From contig CAYNTS010000065.1 in the NCBI GenBank assembly GCA_964400495.1, forward strand, positions 1 to 10,432: a stretch of 10,432 nt of DNA, given 5' to 3'. Position 1 is the stretch's first letter. Every line of letters begins with the position of its first letter. This document shows positions 1 to 7,028 of this stretch, in pieces. The notes under the pieces were generated by a model. That model was given only the letters and a program-made list of their open reading frames with translations, made no database searches and was not told where the DNA came from. This stretch comes from CAYNTS01 sp964400495. GTDB lineage: Bacteria; Fidelibacterota; Marinisomatia; SCGC-AAA003-L08; D37C17. A program made the translations under genes and the position numbers.

Positions 1-54
1 TTAACTTACAATACTAACTCTAAGACTGGTCCAGTTTGTGGGGGCAGGGCAGTT
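1..54 (-). mobile_element. Possible end of an IS3-family insertion sequence, continuing off the left edge
   Basis: Read on the minus strand from about position 54 leftwards, the sequence is AACTGCCCTGCCCCCACAAA followed by CTGGACCAGT. Many IS3-family (IS150-like) inverted repeats have the pattern TG, CTGCCCC, A-rich bases, then CTGGAC or TTGGAC. The GC-rich stretch stands out from the flanking AT-rich DNA and coincides with the point where the TPR-like frame loses its character. The exact boundary cannot be fixed, because TG dinucleotides at 50-51 and 45-46 are both candidates. The transposase and the other end are outside the window. Confidence 0.35.
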
Positions 55-165
55 CTCTGCCTCAACAAAATTTTTATTTTCCATCAACAGAATTGCTTTA
101 TTGAATAAATCAATTGCAGATTCTGTAAGAATTTCAGATTTAGTTTTAGATTTACTTGTTTTCAT
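1..165 (-). pseudogene. Truncated TPR-like reading frame, 3' part replaced by foreign sequence
   Basis: An ATG at 163-165 opens a 54-codon frame ending in TAA at 1-3. Residues 1-37 (MKTSKSKTKSEILTESAIDL, then FNKAILLMENKNFVEAE) read like the start of a tetratricopeptide-repeat protein: an amphipathic helix of the form A-x-x-L-F-x-K-A followed by F-V-E-A-E. From residue 38 the frame changes character (NCPAPTNWTSLRVSIVS), and the DNA becomes GC-rich at about 37-60 compared with its surroundings. The natural reading is a TPR gene interrupted after about 37 codons by inserted DNA that extends past the left edge. No good Shine-Dalgarno is visible upstream. It could instead be a genuine short ORF or an assembly junction. 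The TPR assignment rests on one partial repeat and is weak. Confidence 0.45.
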
Positions 166-271
166 ATAAGATAAATATCTTTAATATAGTTATGAATGAT
201 ATATTTTTGGAAATAGAAAATGAAAAATCAACAAGCACATCTCAATTTAAATTTGGAAGAAGTAATAATTG

Positions 272-345
272 TGGCGGCTCAGGGATTCGAACCCCGGACA
301 CCCGGATTATGATTCCGGTGCTCTAACCAACTGAGCTAAGCCGCC
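272..345 (-). tRNA. tRNA-Met (CAT anticodon), elongator type likely
   Basis: On the minus strand the 74-nt cloverleaf has a 7-bp acceptor stem (GGCGGCT with AGCCGCC), a D-arm TAGCTCAGTTGGTTAGAGCA, and an anticodon stem CCGGA/TCCGG around the loop ATCATAA. The anticodon CAT is at 309-311, and the T-loop is TTCGAAT. The discriminator is A and CCA is not encoded. CAT anticodons belong to initiator Met, elongator Met or lysidine-modified Ile2. The paired first acceptor position argues against initiator. The overall likeness to elongator tRNA-Met favours Met, but Ile2 cannot be excluded by eye. Confidence 0.93.
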
Positions 346-356
346 ACTAAATAAGC

Positions 357-377
357 GGGCAAAATTTAGTTTTACCC
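357..377 (-). other. Hairpin between pepA and tRNA-Met
   Basis: GGGTAAAA and TTTTGCCC on the minus strand form an 8-bp stem (one G:U) around a 5-nt loop. It lies between the pepA stop and the tRNA 5' end. No long T-run follows it in the direction of pepA transcription, so it is a poor intrinsic terminator. A role as a 3'-end or tRNA-processing structure is possible. Confidence 0.3.
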
Positions 378-393
378 TGTAATGCGAACCAAA

Positions 394-1875
394 TTATTTT
401 GAACGATTTTCAATTAGATTATATACTAATCTAACCGCAACTCCTGTTGCACCCATCTTAGGTTGGTAACTTGGAGATGTGGGACCCCATGCTGTTCCGG
501 CAATATCCATGTGACACCATGGAGTATCACCAACAAATTCTTGCAAAAATGCACCTGCAGTAATGGTTCCAGCTAATCTGTTTCTTCCTAGATTCTTGAT
601 ATCTGCTATTTTGGATTTTATATCTTTGCAATATGAATCCCATAATGGTAATTGCCACACTTTTTCTGAAGTTAATTCACTCGCATTTTTTATGTCATCA
701 ATAAACTCTTGATTATTACCCATAACCCCACTTGCTTGGTCACCGAGTGCAACTAATACTGCACCTGTTAATGTAGCAAAATCCATCATTGCTGTTGGTT
801 TATAAATGTCAACTATATAAGATAACACATCTGCTAAAACAAGCCGACCCTCTGCATCTGTATTGAGTACTTCAATTGTTTTGCCATTATAAGCAGTTAC
901 AATATCTCCTGGGCGTTGTGCTTTGCTTCCGGGCATATTTTCAGTAGCACCTATTGCAAATACAATATTGATTTTCGGCTTTAGTTGAGACACTGTTTTC
1001 ATAACACCTAAAACTGTTGCACTTCCGCACATATCAAATTTCATTTCATCCATTTTAGCACCCGGTTTGAGGGAAATTCCACCACTATCAAAAGTTAGAC
1101 CCTTACCAACCAAAGCAAATGGTTTTTCATTTGATTCTGCTCCATTATATTCTGCAATAATCATTTTTGCTGGTTCTGCACTACCCATAGCTACACCATA
1201 AAACGCACCCATACCCATTTCTTGAAACTTACTTTCATCGATTACTGTAAATTTCATATTACCATCTTTAGCAATTTCTTCAGCATAATTTGCCATATAT
1301 GTTGGAGTTAGAATATTTGCAGGATGATTTCCCATATCTCGTGCTACACCTACTCCTTGTGCTACATTAAAACCTGTACTTATAGCATCCGCATCAACAT
1401 TACCTACAATTTGAACCGATGTTACTGTATTCTTATTCTTTTTCTTAGATTTATAATCCAAAAACTGATAAGACCCCAACACTACTCCCTCCGAAATTGC
1501 TTGTACAAAATTGCCAGACAATTCAAATGAGCCTGCATCAATGGAAAACGAATCTAATTTTGAGGTATTTGCAATTGATGTAAGATTTGCTCCAACACTT
1601 CTTGCTTCATCCGAAGTAAATTTTGATTTTTTACCTAGTCCAACTAGCGTTATTTTGCTAATATTATCATTTGCATACACAGTTACACATTTGCCAGATT
1701 TACCGCTAAAAGATTCAATCTTCACAGCATTTGTAATAATTGAGTTTAAAGAAGCATTTAACTTTGAAATATTTTCATGAATATCTTCATCTTCAAAAAT
1801 ACCCATAAATAATTGGGTTGTTTTAATATCTAAAACTGATTCTGATATTGCTGAAATTTTATTAATATTTAACAT
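394..1875 (-). CDS. pepA: Leucyl (cytosol) aminopeptidase, peptidase family M17
   Basis: This 493-residue protein removes N-terminal residues from peptides using a two-metal centre, in the cytoplasm. The family signature NTDAEGRL is at 338-345. The metal and catalytic residues can be read off: K258 and D263 (VGKGLTFDSGG), K270, D281, D340, E342 and R344. All are spaced exactly as the E. coli PepA set, shifted by 12. The N-terminal third, about residues 1-160, is the poorly conserved regulatory domain of the family; the catalytic domain is about 165-493. Length is normal. The ATG at 1875 has GGAG 8 nt upstream. It is transcribed leftwards towards tRNA-Met and is divergent from the SDR gene. 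E. coli PepA also binds DNA; nothing here tests that. The assignment is secure, though substrate preference is not readable. Confidence 0.97.
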   Translation of the reverse strand: MLNINKISAISESVLDIKTTQLFMGIFEDEDIHENISKLNASLNSIITNAVKIESFSGKSGKCVTVYANDNISKITLVGLGKKSKFTSDEARSVGANLTSIANTSKLDSFSIDAGSFELSGNFVQAISEGVVLGSYQFLDYKSKKKNKNTVTSVQIVGNVDADAISTGFNVAQGVGVARDMGNHPANILTPTYMANYAEEIAKDGNMKFTVIDESKFQEMGMGAFYGVAMGSAEPAKMIIAEYNGAESNEKPFALVGKGLTFDSGGISLKPGAKMDEMKFDMCGSATVLGVMKTVSQLKPKINIVFAIGATENMPGSKAQRPGDIVTAYNGKTIEVLNTDAEGRLVLADVLSYIVDIYKPTAMMDFATLTGAVLVALGDQASGVMGNNQEFIDDIKNASELTSEKVWQLPLWDSYCKDIKSKIADIKNLGRNRLAGTITAGAFLQEFVGDTPWCHMDIAGTAWGPTSPSYQPKMGATGVAVRLVYNLIENRSK

Positions 1876-1897
1876 AAATTCTCCATTTTCGTATAAT
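1869..1897 (+). promoter_or_regulatory. Sigma70-like promoter for the SDR gene
   Basis: TTAACA at 1869-1874 and TATAAT at 1892-1897 are separated by exactly 17 bp, pointing at the SDR gene 73 bp downstream. The -35 hexamer overlaps the start codon of the divergent pepA, so the two transcripts share their 5' control region. The call rests on consensus matching only. Confidence 0.5.
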
Positions 1898-1970
1898 AAT
1901 AAGTCCGTAAATTTATCCCACTTTTAGAGACACTCACAAGAATTAGAACGAAAATTAATAAAAGGATTTT

Positions 1971-2825
1971 ATGCATACAACGGGAATGTTAAAAGAAAAT
2001 TCACTGAAAGATACTACAATAATTGTAACTGGAGGTGGTACAGGTCTTGGTAAATCTATGACCAAATATTTTATAGAATTAGGTGCAAATGTTGTCATAA
2101 CAAGTAGAAAACTTGACGTCTTGGAACAAACGGCATCTGAATTAAATGAAAATAGCAATGGTACAGTCTTTCCAATTGCGTGTGATGTGCGAAAACACAA
2201 TGAAGTTAAACATGTTTTGCAAGAATGTGTTTCACAATTTGGTGAAATAAATGGATTGGTCAATAATGCAGCTGGTAATTTTATCTCACCAACTGAAAAA
2301 TTGTCCGTGAAAGGTTTTGACGTAATTGTAGATATTGTTCTAAAAGGAACTTATAATTTTTCTCTCCTATTGGGACAAGATTGGATTGAGAAGAGCCAAA
2401 AGGGTACAGTTCTAAATATTGTTACAACGTATGCATGGACAGGCTCAGGTTTTGTAACTCCATCTGCGTGCGCTAAAGGTGGCGTACTTGCATTAACACG
2501 TTCACTTGCTGCAGAATGGGGTAAATATGGAATTAGAACCAATGCAATAGCTCCCGGACCATTCCCTACCGAAGGTGCATGGTCGAGATTATTTCCAAAA
2601 GTTATGCAAAAAATAGTTGATCCTAAAAAGCGTATTCCGTTAAAACGATATGGTGAACATCAAGAACTAGCCAATTTAGCAGCGTATTTAATGTCTGATT
2701 ACTCTGCATATATTAATGGTGATGTCATAACTATTGATGGTGGTGAATGGTTACACAATGCAGGAGAATTTAATTGGCTAGATAAAATCCCAAAGAAAAT
2801 GTGGAGTTTATTTAGTAAGAGATAA
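1971..2825 (+). CDS. 2,4-dienoyl-CoA-reductase-like SDR oxidoreductase
   Basis: This 284-residue short-chain dehydrogenase closely follows the mitochondrial/peroxisomal DECR type. It has the nucleotide-binding TGGGTGLGK at 20-28, SRK at 45-47 (NADP-phosphate contact in DECR), NNAAGNFISPTE at 98-109, TGSGFV at 157-162, SLAAEWGKYGIR at 178-189 and INGDVITIDGGE at 248-259. Instead of the classical Y-x-x-x-K, the active site has S165-x-x-x-K169 with Y154 upstream, as in DECR enzymes. The expected role is NADPH-dependent reduction of 2,4-dienoyl-CoA intermediates when unsaturated fatty acids are beta-oxidised, in the cytoplasm. AAAGGA sits 5 nt before the ATG; a second ATG five codons in (residue 6) is a less likely start. 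No beta-oxidation gene is adjacent, so the substrate remains an inference. Confidence 0.9.
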   Translation: MHTTGMLKENSLKDTTIIVTGGGTGLGKSMTKYFIELGANVVITSRKLDVLEQTASELNENSNGTVFPIACDVRKHNEVKHVLQECVSQFGEINGLVNNAAGNFISPTEKLSVKGFDVIVDIVLKGTYNFSLLLGQDWIEKSQKGTVLNIVTTYAWTGSGFVTPSACAKGGVLALTRSLAAEWGKYGIRTNAIAPGPFPTEGAWSRLFPKVMQKIVDPKKRIPLKRYGEHQELANLAAYLMSDYSAYINGDVITIDGGEWLHNAGEFNWLDKIPKKMWSLFSKR

Positions 2826-2833
2826 AATTTTAT
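2822..2833. repeat. 12-bp palindrome at the convergent gene junction
   Basis: ATAAAATTTTAT is perfectly self-complementary. It contains the TAA stop of the SDR gene (2823-2825) and the TAA stop of the queD-like gene (2830-2832, minus strand), which lie only 4 bp apart. There is no GC stem, so it is not a convincing terminator. The transcripts probably overlap at their 3' ends. Confidence 0.55.
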
Positions 2834-3279
2834 GAATCGTTTTGCGAATATATGGTAAAACTTGTTGGTGTTTCCCAAAGTTTAACAGAATGTAGGAAAA
2901 CCCCTGTATGATATTTATCCTTAAATTTATCATTCAATTCATTAAAAATATATTTAGCTACATTTTCTGCAGTTGGTGTGAAAGGTACAATAACTGGTTT
3001 ATGCCCTTTATTCTTATTGAAAAACTCAAGTAGCTCAACGTCTCTATCCCAAACCATAAATGCATGGTCTAGTTTATCATGGATGAATTTCTTGGAAATA
3101 GTTTTAATATCGCTAAAGTCAATAACCATTCCCTCTTCGGATACATTACCTTCAGTAACAAGCTTACCCTCAAGGCAAATTTCTGCTTTGTATCGATGTC
3201 CATGTAAACCTTTGCATACAGATCGATGATTCATCACCCTATGCCCCATGTCCCATTGGATAATTTTTACAACTTTCAT
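2830..3279 (-). CDS. queD: QueD-like 6-carboxytetrahydropterin / 6-pyruvoyltetrahydropterin synthase family
   Basis: The 149-residue protein has the PTPS/QueD zinc site: H13 (in DMGHR), H26 and H28 (HGH). The catalytic C22 lies in C-x-x-x-H-G-H, the spacing typical of QueD, which makes 6-carboxytetrahydropterin from dihydroneopterin triphosphate for queuosine synthesis. Other family marks are VIDFSDIK at 52-59, LDHAF at 70-74, PTAEN at 102-106 and E136 in WETP. It is longer than E. coli QueD because of a segment at about 79-100 that is common in other family members. Its ATG overlaps the TGA stop of the upstream dehydrogenase gene (ATGA), so the two are probably translationally coupled. No other queuosine gene is in view, so the in vivo product could be another pterin. 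Family certain, exact reaction probable. Confidence 0.88.
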   Translation of the reverse strand: MKVVKIIQWDMGHRVMNHRSVCKGLHGHRYKAEICLEGKLVTEGNVSEEGMVIDFSDIKTISKKFIHDKLDHAFMVWDRDVELLEFFNKNKGHKPVIVPFTPTAENVAKYIFNELNDKFKDKYHTGVFLHSVKLWETPTSFTIYSQNDS

Positions 3280-4445
3280 TTTTTGGTTTCAGAAAGTGAG
3301 ATGTCGATTTTATATCCTCGTTTTTCACCTTCTAATTTAAATTCTTTGCCAGATAATGCATTTTCTACAGAAATTGCACCAGAGTGTAGTTTACCCTCTG
3401 CAATTTTAATACACATTATTGAAGCATGCCATCCAGTCCATTTTTCCATTGCAGAAAATTTTGTATCAGTATCAAAATACTCAACAGAATTTACTTGGAC
3501 TTTTGTCTCTAAACCATCCTTTTGACCATGAGCTTCTGTACGCATGATGCAAACATCTTCGACAATACCATTTTCAAGTTTTGGAGCAAGTAAAGAATGA
3601 TAAAATTCTCTTGGAATAACCTCTGTATCTCCTATCATAACGGACTCTTGATTAAATAATCCAAGTTGCCTATATGCAATCATTTCAGACCAGTGTCCAT
3701 GATAACGTAGTGTTTTGTTTTCTAGAGTTCGCAACTTGTTTTCAAAAGTCCAAGGCATTGTTGAAAGACCACCAGATGTTACAGATGCTTCTAATTCTCC
3801 AATATTGTCAAATTGTAATGTTTTTAATCCAGAAAAACAGGGTACTTCAGTAATTTGATTGTTCCTTAGAAAATATGCATTTCCGTCATATTCATTGGTT
3901 AATCCATCAATATGGAAAAATAAATTATAATTCCAAGGTGGAGTTGGGTTTTGGGGTAAGCCACCGTCCCAAATATACACATCTTGTGGGTTATCTAACT
4001 GTTCCATCGCCAACAATGCCATGGCAATATTCATTCCAGGTCCCATTCCACAATCTGGAACTATAGTAACTCCAGCATTTTTTGCTTCATTATGTTTTGA
4101 AAGTTGAACTCTAACATTATCGGTATGCCCCCCTAAATCAACCATGCTTGTTTTGGTTTTTATAGCTATGTTTGTAAGTCCAATATTAAATTTGTATGGT
4201 ACAGCACTTAACATAACATCTACATCTTTAAGAATCTCTTCTAATTTTTCTTCATCATTTAAATTTACTGATTTGGCGACACAAACCGATGAATTTAATA
4301 ATGCATTGATTCTTTTTGCAGATACCTTAGCAATTTCTAATGAGTAATCTAACATGATAATTTTGGAAGCGTTTCCAAATTTAGCCAAATCATATCCTGA
4401 TGCAGTTCCCTGCTTACCAGCACCTAAAACACAATATGTATGCAT
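3276..4445 (-). CDS. Saccharopine-dehydrogenase-family protein, lysine-6-dehydrogenase-like
   Basis: The 389-residue cytoplasmic enzyme begins with a Rossmann fold. G8-x-G10-x-x-G13 is followed by D33 at the end of the second strand, which favours NAD over NADP. DLGGH at 103-107 and PDCGMGPGM at 130-138, plus later segments of the form PPWNYN, SGGLST and RYHGHW, match bacterial L-lysine 6-dehydrogenase and its saccharopine-dehydrogenase relatives in order and spacing. The likely reaction is NAD-linked oxidation of a lysine-type amine to a cyclising semialdehyde, but other substrates are possible in this family. AGGAAA lies about 8 nt before the ATG. It is first in an operon with the overlapping queD-like gene and divergent from the SppA-type gene. 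Its stop codon is TGA, showing that TGA is used as stop in this genome. Confidence 0.8.
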   Translation of the reverse strand: MHTYCVLGAGKQGTASGYDLAKFGNASKIIMLDYSLEIAKVSAKRINALLNSSVCVAKSVNLNDEEKLEEILKDVDVMLSAVPYKFNIGLTNIAIKTKTSMVDLGGHTDNVRVQLSKHNEAKNAGVTIVPDCGMGPGMNIAMALLAMEQLDNPQDVYIWDGGLPQNPTPPWNYNLFFHIDGLTNEYDGNAYFLRNNQITEVPCFSGLKTLQFDNIGELEASVTSGGLSTMPWTFENKLRTLENKTLRYHGHWSEMIAYRQLGLFNQESVMIGDTEVIPREFYHSLLAPKLENGIVEDVCIMRTEAHGQKDGLETKVQVNSVEYFDTDTKFSAMEKWTGWHASIMCIKIAEGKLHSGAISVENALSGKEFKLEGEKRGYKIDISLSETKK

Positions 4446-4559
4446 AAAAGTATTTCCTATTTCTTAATTAAACGTGTAATTTAAAGACGTAAATTAACCT
4501 ACATTTAACATATTATCTGAGAAGATATTACATTTTTAAAACAAATAAAAGGATTTAGA
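4446..4559. promoter_or_regulatory. Divergent promoter region with an inverted repeat
   Basis: This 114-bp AT-rich gap must hold the promoters of both the dehydrogenase-queD operon (leftward) and the SppA-type gene (rightward). An inverted repeat with 7-bp arms is present: TAATTTA at 4477-4483 and TAAATTA at 4490-4496, 6 bp apart. For the rightward promoter, TTAACA at 4505-4510 and TATTAC at 4526-4531 are a candidate pair, but their 15-bp spacing is short. The repeat may be chance in such AT-rich DNA. Confidence 0.35.
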
Positions 4560-7016
4560 ATGAAAATCAAATTACAGCTCTTTCTTTTAACTTTTTTTCT
4601 TATTTTTCCATTGTTCTCGCAAACTATTTGGAATTCATATTCGGTTAGTACTTCCGATGATTTGAATGCCTTATCTCACAATCCTGCTGGACTTGGTATT
4701 GACCGAGGTAAGCAATCTGGCTTATTTTTAATAAGTGATAATAGAGGTGGAATAGATGACCCAACATTATATTTTGCACACCGTTCTAACGGATTTGGAT
4801 TTGATATTTCGTACGGGCAAGATGATAAATATAACTTTGGTTTGGGTTTAGCTGGTGAAGTTTCTAATTACATAAACCTTGGTTTAAAATGGAATAAATA
4901 TGACAATTATTCAGCTGGTTTGTTATATAGACCTTTTAATTGGGTTTCTTCAGGTTATACAATTTGGACAGATCATGATTTCAAGCAAATTCAACAAGAA
5001 GCAGGAATATCTTTCAGACCATTCACACTTTTAGATAATGATATTCTGTATAATTTAAATTTCACTTTAGGCTCAGAAGTTATCACAAAGGATAGAGATT
5101 GGACAAGTTCAGAGAGAAGTTTATCACATTTTATTTCTGTAACCCCATTTTTTGGTCTTGAATTATCTGCTTCTTTTAATGATGATGATTCTCAAAATTT
5201 TCAATTAAACTTAGATGTTAATTTTGGAAAAGGTGGAGTGTCATTAAGTGGTGGTGAAAATACAAAAAGCCGATCAATAGGACTCTATTCTTATTCCCAA
5301 CATCAAAAATCAGATATTAAAAAAACATTATCACCTAAACCAAAATATATTAGAATGGATTTAGAAGGATATTTCATTGAAGAAAAACCATACGAACCAC
5401 CCTTTGATTTGAATATTAAAATTGATTTGTTGGGTGGTAACACTCAAAAAGGTATCCAACTAAGAACTTGGATTGATGAAATTAATTCATTTACAGAAGA
5501 TGCTAATATTGAAGGTATGATAATTGATTTAGGAAATGTACGAGCAGGATTTGCAAAACGTGGTGAAATGCGAGATGCTCTTCTTCGGTTTAAAAATGCA
5601 GGCAAGAAAATTATAGTTCACTCAAATCATACAATTTCAAACATGGGATATTATTTAATTTCAATGGCTGATGAAATATATTTGCATGAAATGAATGGTG
5701 TTGATTTAAAAGGACTTAATATGGAAGTAACATTCATTCGTGGTTTGTTGGACTCCCTTTCAATAGTCCCTGAGGTGTTTCGAATTAGTCCATATAAAAC
5801 GGCTGGTGATCTTGTGTTAAATTCTGAAATGTCTGATGAAATGCATGAAAATTACTCTCAATTGCTAGATGACTATTATGAAATTTTTGCACAAGACATT
5901 TCTGTAAATAAATCATGGGACATTGATTCAACAAAAGCAGTTATTGATAATGGTCCTTATTTTAGTGCTAAGTCAGCAATGAATGCAAATTTGATTACTG
6001 ACATCAAATATCCAGATGAGTTTGAAGAATATATTGAAACATTAGAAGAAGAATTCAATATTGTTAAATGGGATGATATTGACCGAAGTGATGAGTATGT
6101 ACATGATTGGGTTCCTGTCCAGAAACCTAAAATTGCCATAGTGTATGCTGTAGGTGGAATAGTGTCAGGTGAAAGCAATCCCGGTATTGGAGGGTCTACA
6201 AGCATGGGCGACGAAACCATAAAAGAAGCCATTAAATCTGCGAGAGAAAATGAAGATGTTAAAGCAATTGTTTTTCGTATTGATAGTGGTGGAGGTTCTG
6301 CATTAGCGTCTGATATGATGTGGAAAGAAATACATAATACAACGGTTACTGACTCATCAAATGTGAAACCATTTATAGCTTCAATGTCTGATGTAGCAGC
6401 GTCTGGTGGATACTATATTGCATGTCAAGCTGATACAATTGTAGCTGATGCATCTACATTGACCGGCTCAATTGGTGTTATTGGACTAAACTTAAACTTT
6501 TCTCAATTGCTAAATAAAATTGGAATTAATTTTGGTGGAATTAAACGTGGTGAGCATGCTGATTTTAGTTCACAAACTCGATTGATCACAGAAGAAGAAC
6601 GTGAGATTATCATGAATAGAATAACCGATATCTATAATATTTTCAAGCAACGCGTTATTGATGGAAGAGAAAATTTAAATGATTTAGACTCATTAGATAA
6701 TATTGCATTGGGTCGAATATGGTCTGGACAAGAAGCTTTAGATAATGGCTTAATTGATAAAATAGGTGGGTTGCACGATGCAATTGACATTGCAAAAGCA
6801 ACTACAGGTTTAGCAGATGACGAAGAATTTGATATTATTGAATACCCAAAGCATGATTCAGGTTTATTCTCTAAAATAGAGTTAAACGCAACATCTGACT
6901 TTAACCAATACATTCCTAAACAAATTAAAACTAAAATAAATGCTTTGAATGTAATTCCAATTTTGCTAAATGACGATCTGCAATTAATAATTCCAATGAA
7001 AATAGATATTCAATAA
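4560..7016 (+). CDS. sppA: SppA-type signal peptide peptidase (S49, 67K double-domain) with N-terminal barrel-like domain
   Basis: This 818-residue protein is about 200 residues longer than E. coli SppA. Residues 1-21 form a signal peptide (hydrophobic core LFLLTFFLIFPLF). About 22-250 is rich in short aromatic/glycine beta strands, and ALSHNPAGLG at 37-46 resembles the NPAGLA motif of FadL/PorV-type outer-membrane proteins. Residues 285-500 and 520-770 are tandem S49 domains. The family's split dyad is present: K413 in SPYKTAG (first domain) and S615 in AASGGYY (second domain), 202 residues apart against 200 in E. coli SppA (K209/S409). TLTGSIGV at 633-640 is also family-typical. SppA degrades cleaved signal peptides in the envelope. 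AAAGGA lies 6 nt before the ATG. Protease identity is firm; the function of the N-terminal domain is inference. Confidence 0.9.
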   Translation: MKIKLQLFLLTFFLIFPLFSQTIWNSYSVSTSDDLNALSHNPAGLGIDRGKQSGLFLISDNRGGIDDPTLYFAHRSNGFGFDISYGQDDKYNFGLGLAGEVSNYINLGLKWNKYDNYSAGLLYRPFNWVSSGYTIWTDHDFKQIQQEAGISFRPFTLLDNDILYNLNFTLGSEVITKDRDWTSSERSLSHFISVTPFFGLELSASFNDDDSQNFQLNLDVNFGKGGVSLSGGENTKSRSIGLYSYSQHQKSDIKKTLSPKPKYIRMDLEGYFIEEKPYEPPFDLNIKIDLLGGNTQKGIQLRTWIDEINSFTEDANIEGMIIDLGNVRAGFAKRGEMRDALLRFKNAGKKIIVHSNHTISNMGYYLISMADEIYLHEMNGVDLKGLNMEVTFIRGLLDSLSIVPEVFRISPYKTAGDLVLNSEMSDEMHENYSQLLDDYYEIFAQDISVNKSWDIDSTKAVIDNGPYFSAKSAMNANLITDIKYPDEFEEYIETLEEEFNIVKWDDIDRSDEYVHDWVPVQKPKIAIVYAVGGIVSGESNPGIGGSTSMGDETIKEAIKSARENEDVKAIVFRIDSGGGSALASDMMWKEIHNTTVTDSSNVKPFIASMSDVAASGGYYIACQADTIVADASTLTGSIGVIGLNLNFSQLLNKIGINFGGIKRGEHADFSSQTRLITEEEREIIMNRITDIYNIFKQRVIDGRENLNDLDSLDNIALGRIWSGQEALDNGLIDKIGGLHDAIDIAKATTGLADDEEFDIIEYPKHDSGLFSKIELNATSDFNQYIPKQIKTKINALNVIPILLNDDLQLIIPMKIDIQ

Positions 7017-7028
7017 TGGGGGGAATTA

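Noticed and set aside
221..345. Plus-strand frame ending in tRNA-antisense residues of the type GFEPRTP
   Set aside because: This is the usual artefact of translating the antisense strand of a tRNA gene.
1324..1780. Plus-strand frames inside pepA
   Set aside because: They lie opposite a complete M17 aminopeptidase and have low-complexity composition with no recognisable domain.
2351..2542. Minus-strand frame inside the SDR gene
   Set aside because: It is antisense to a well-conserved catalytic region and has no ribosome binding site or known motif.
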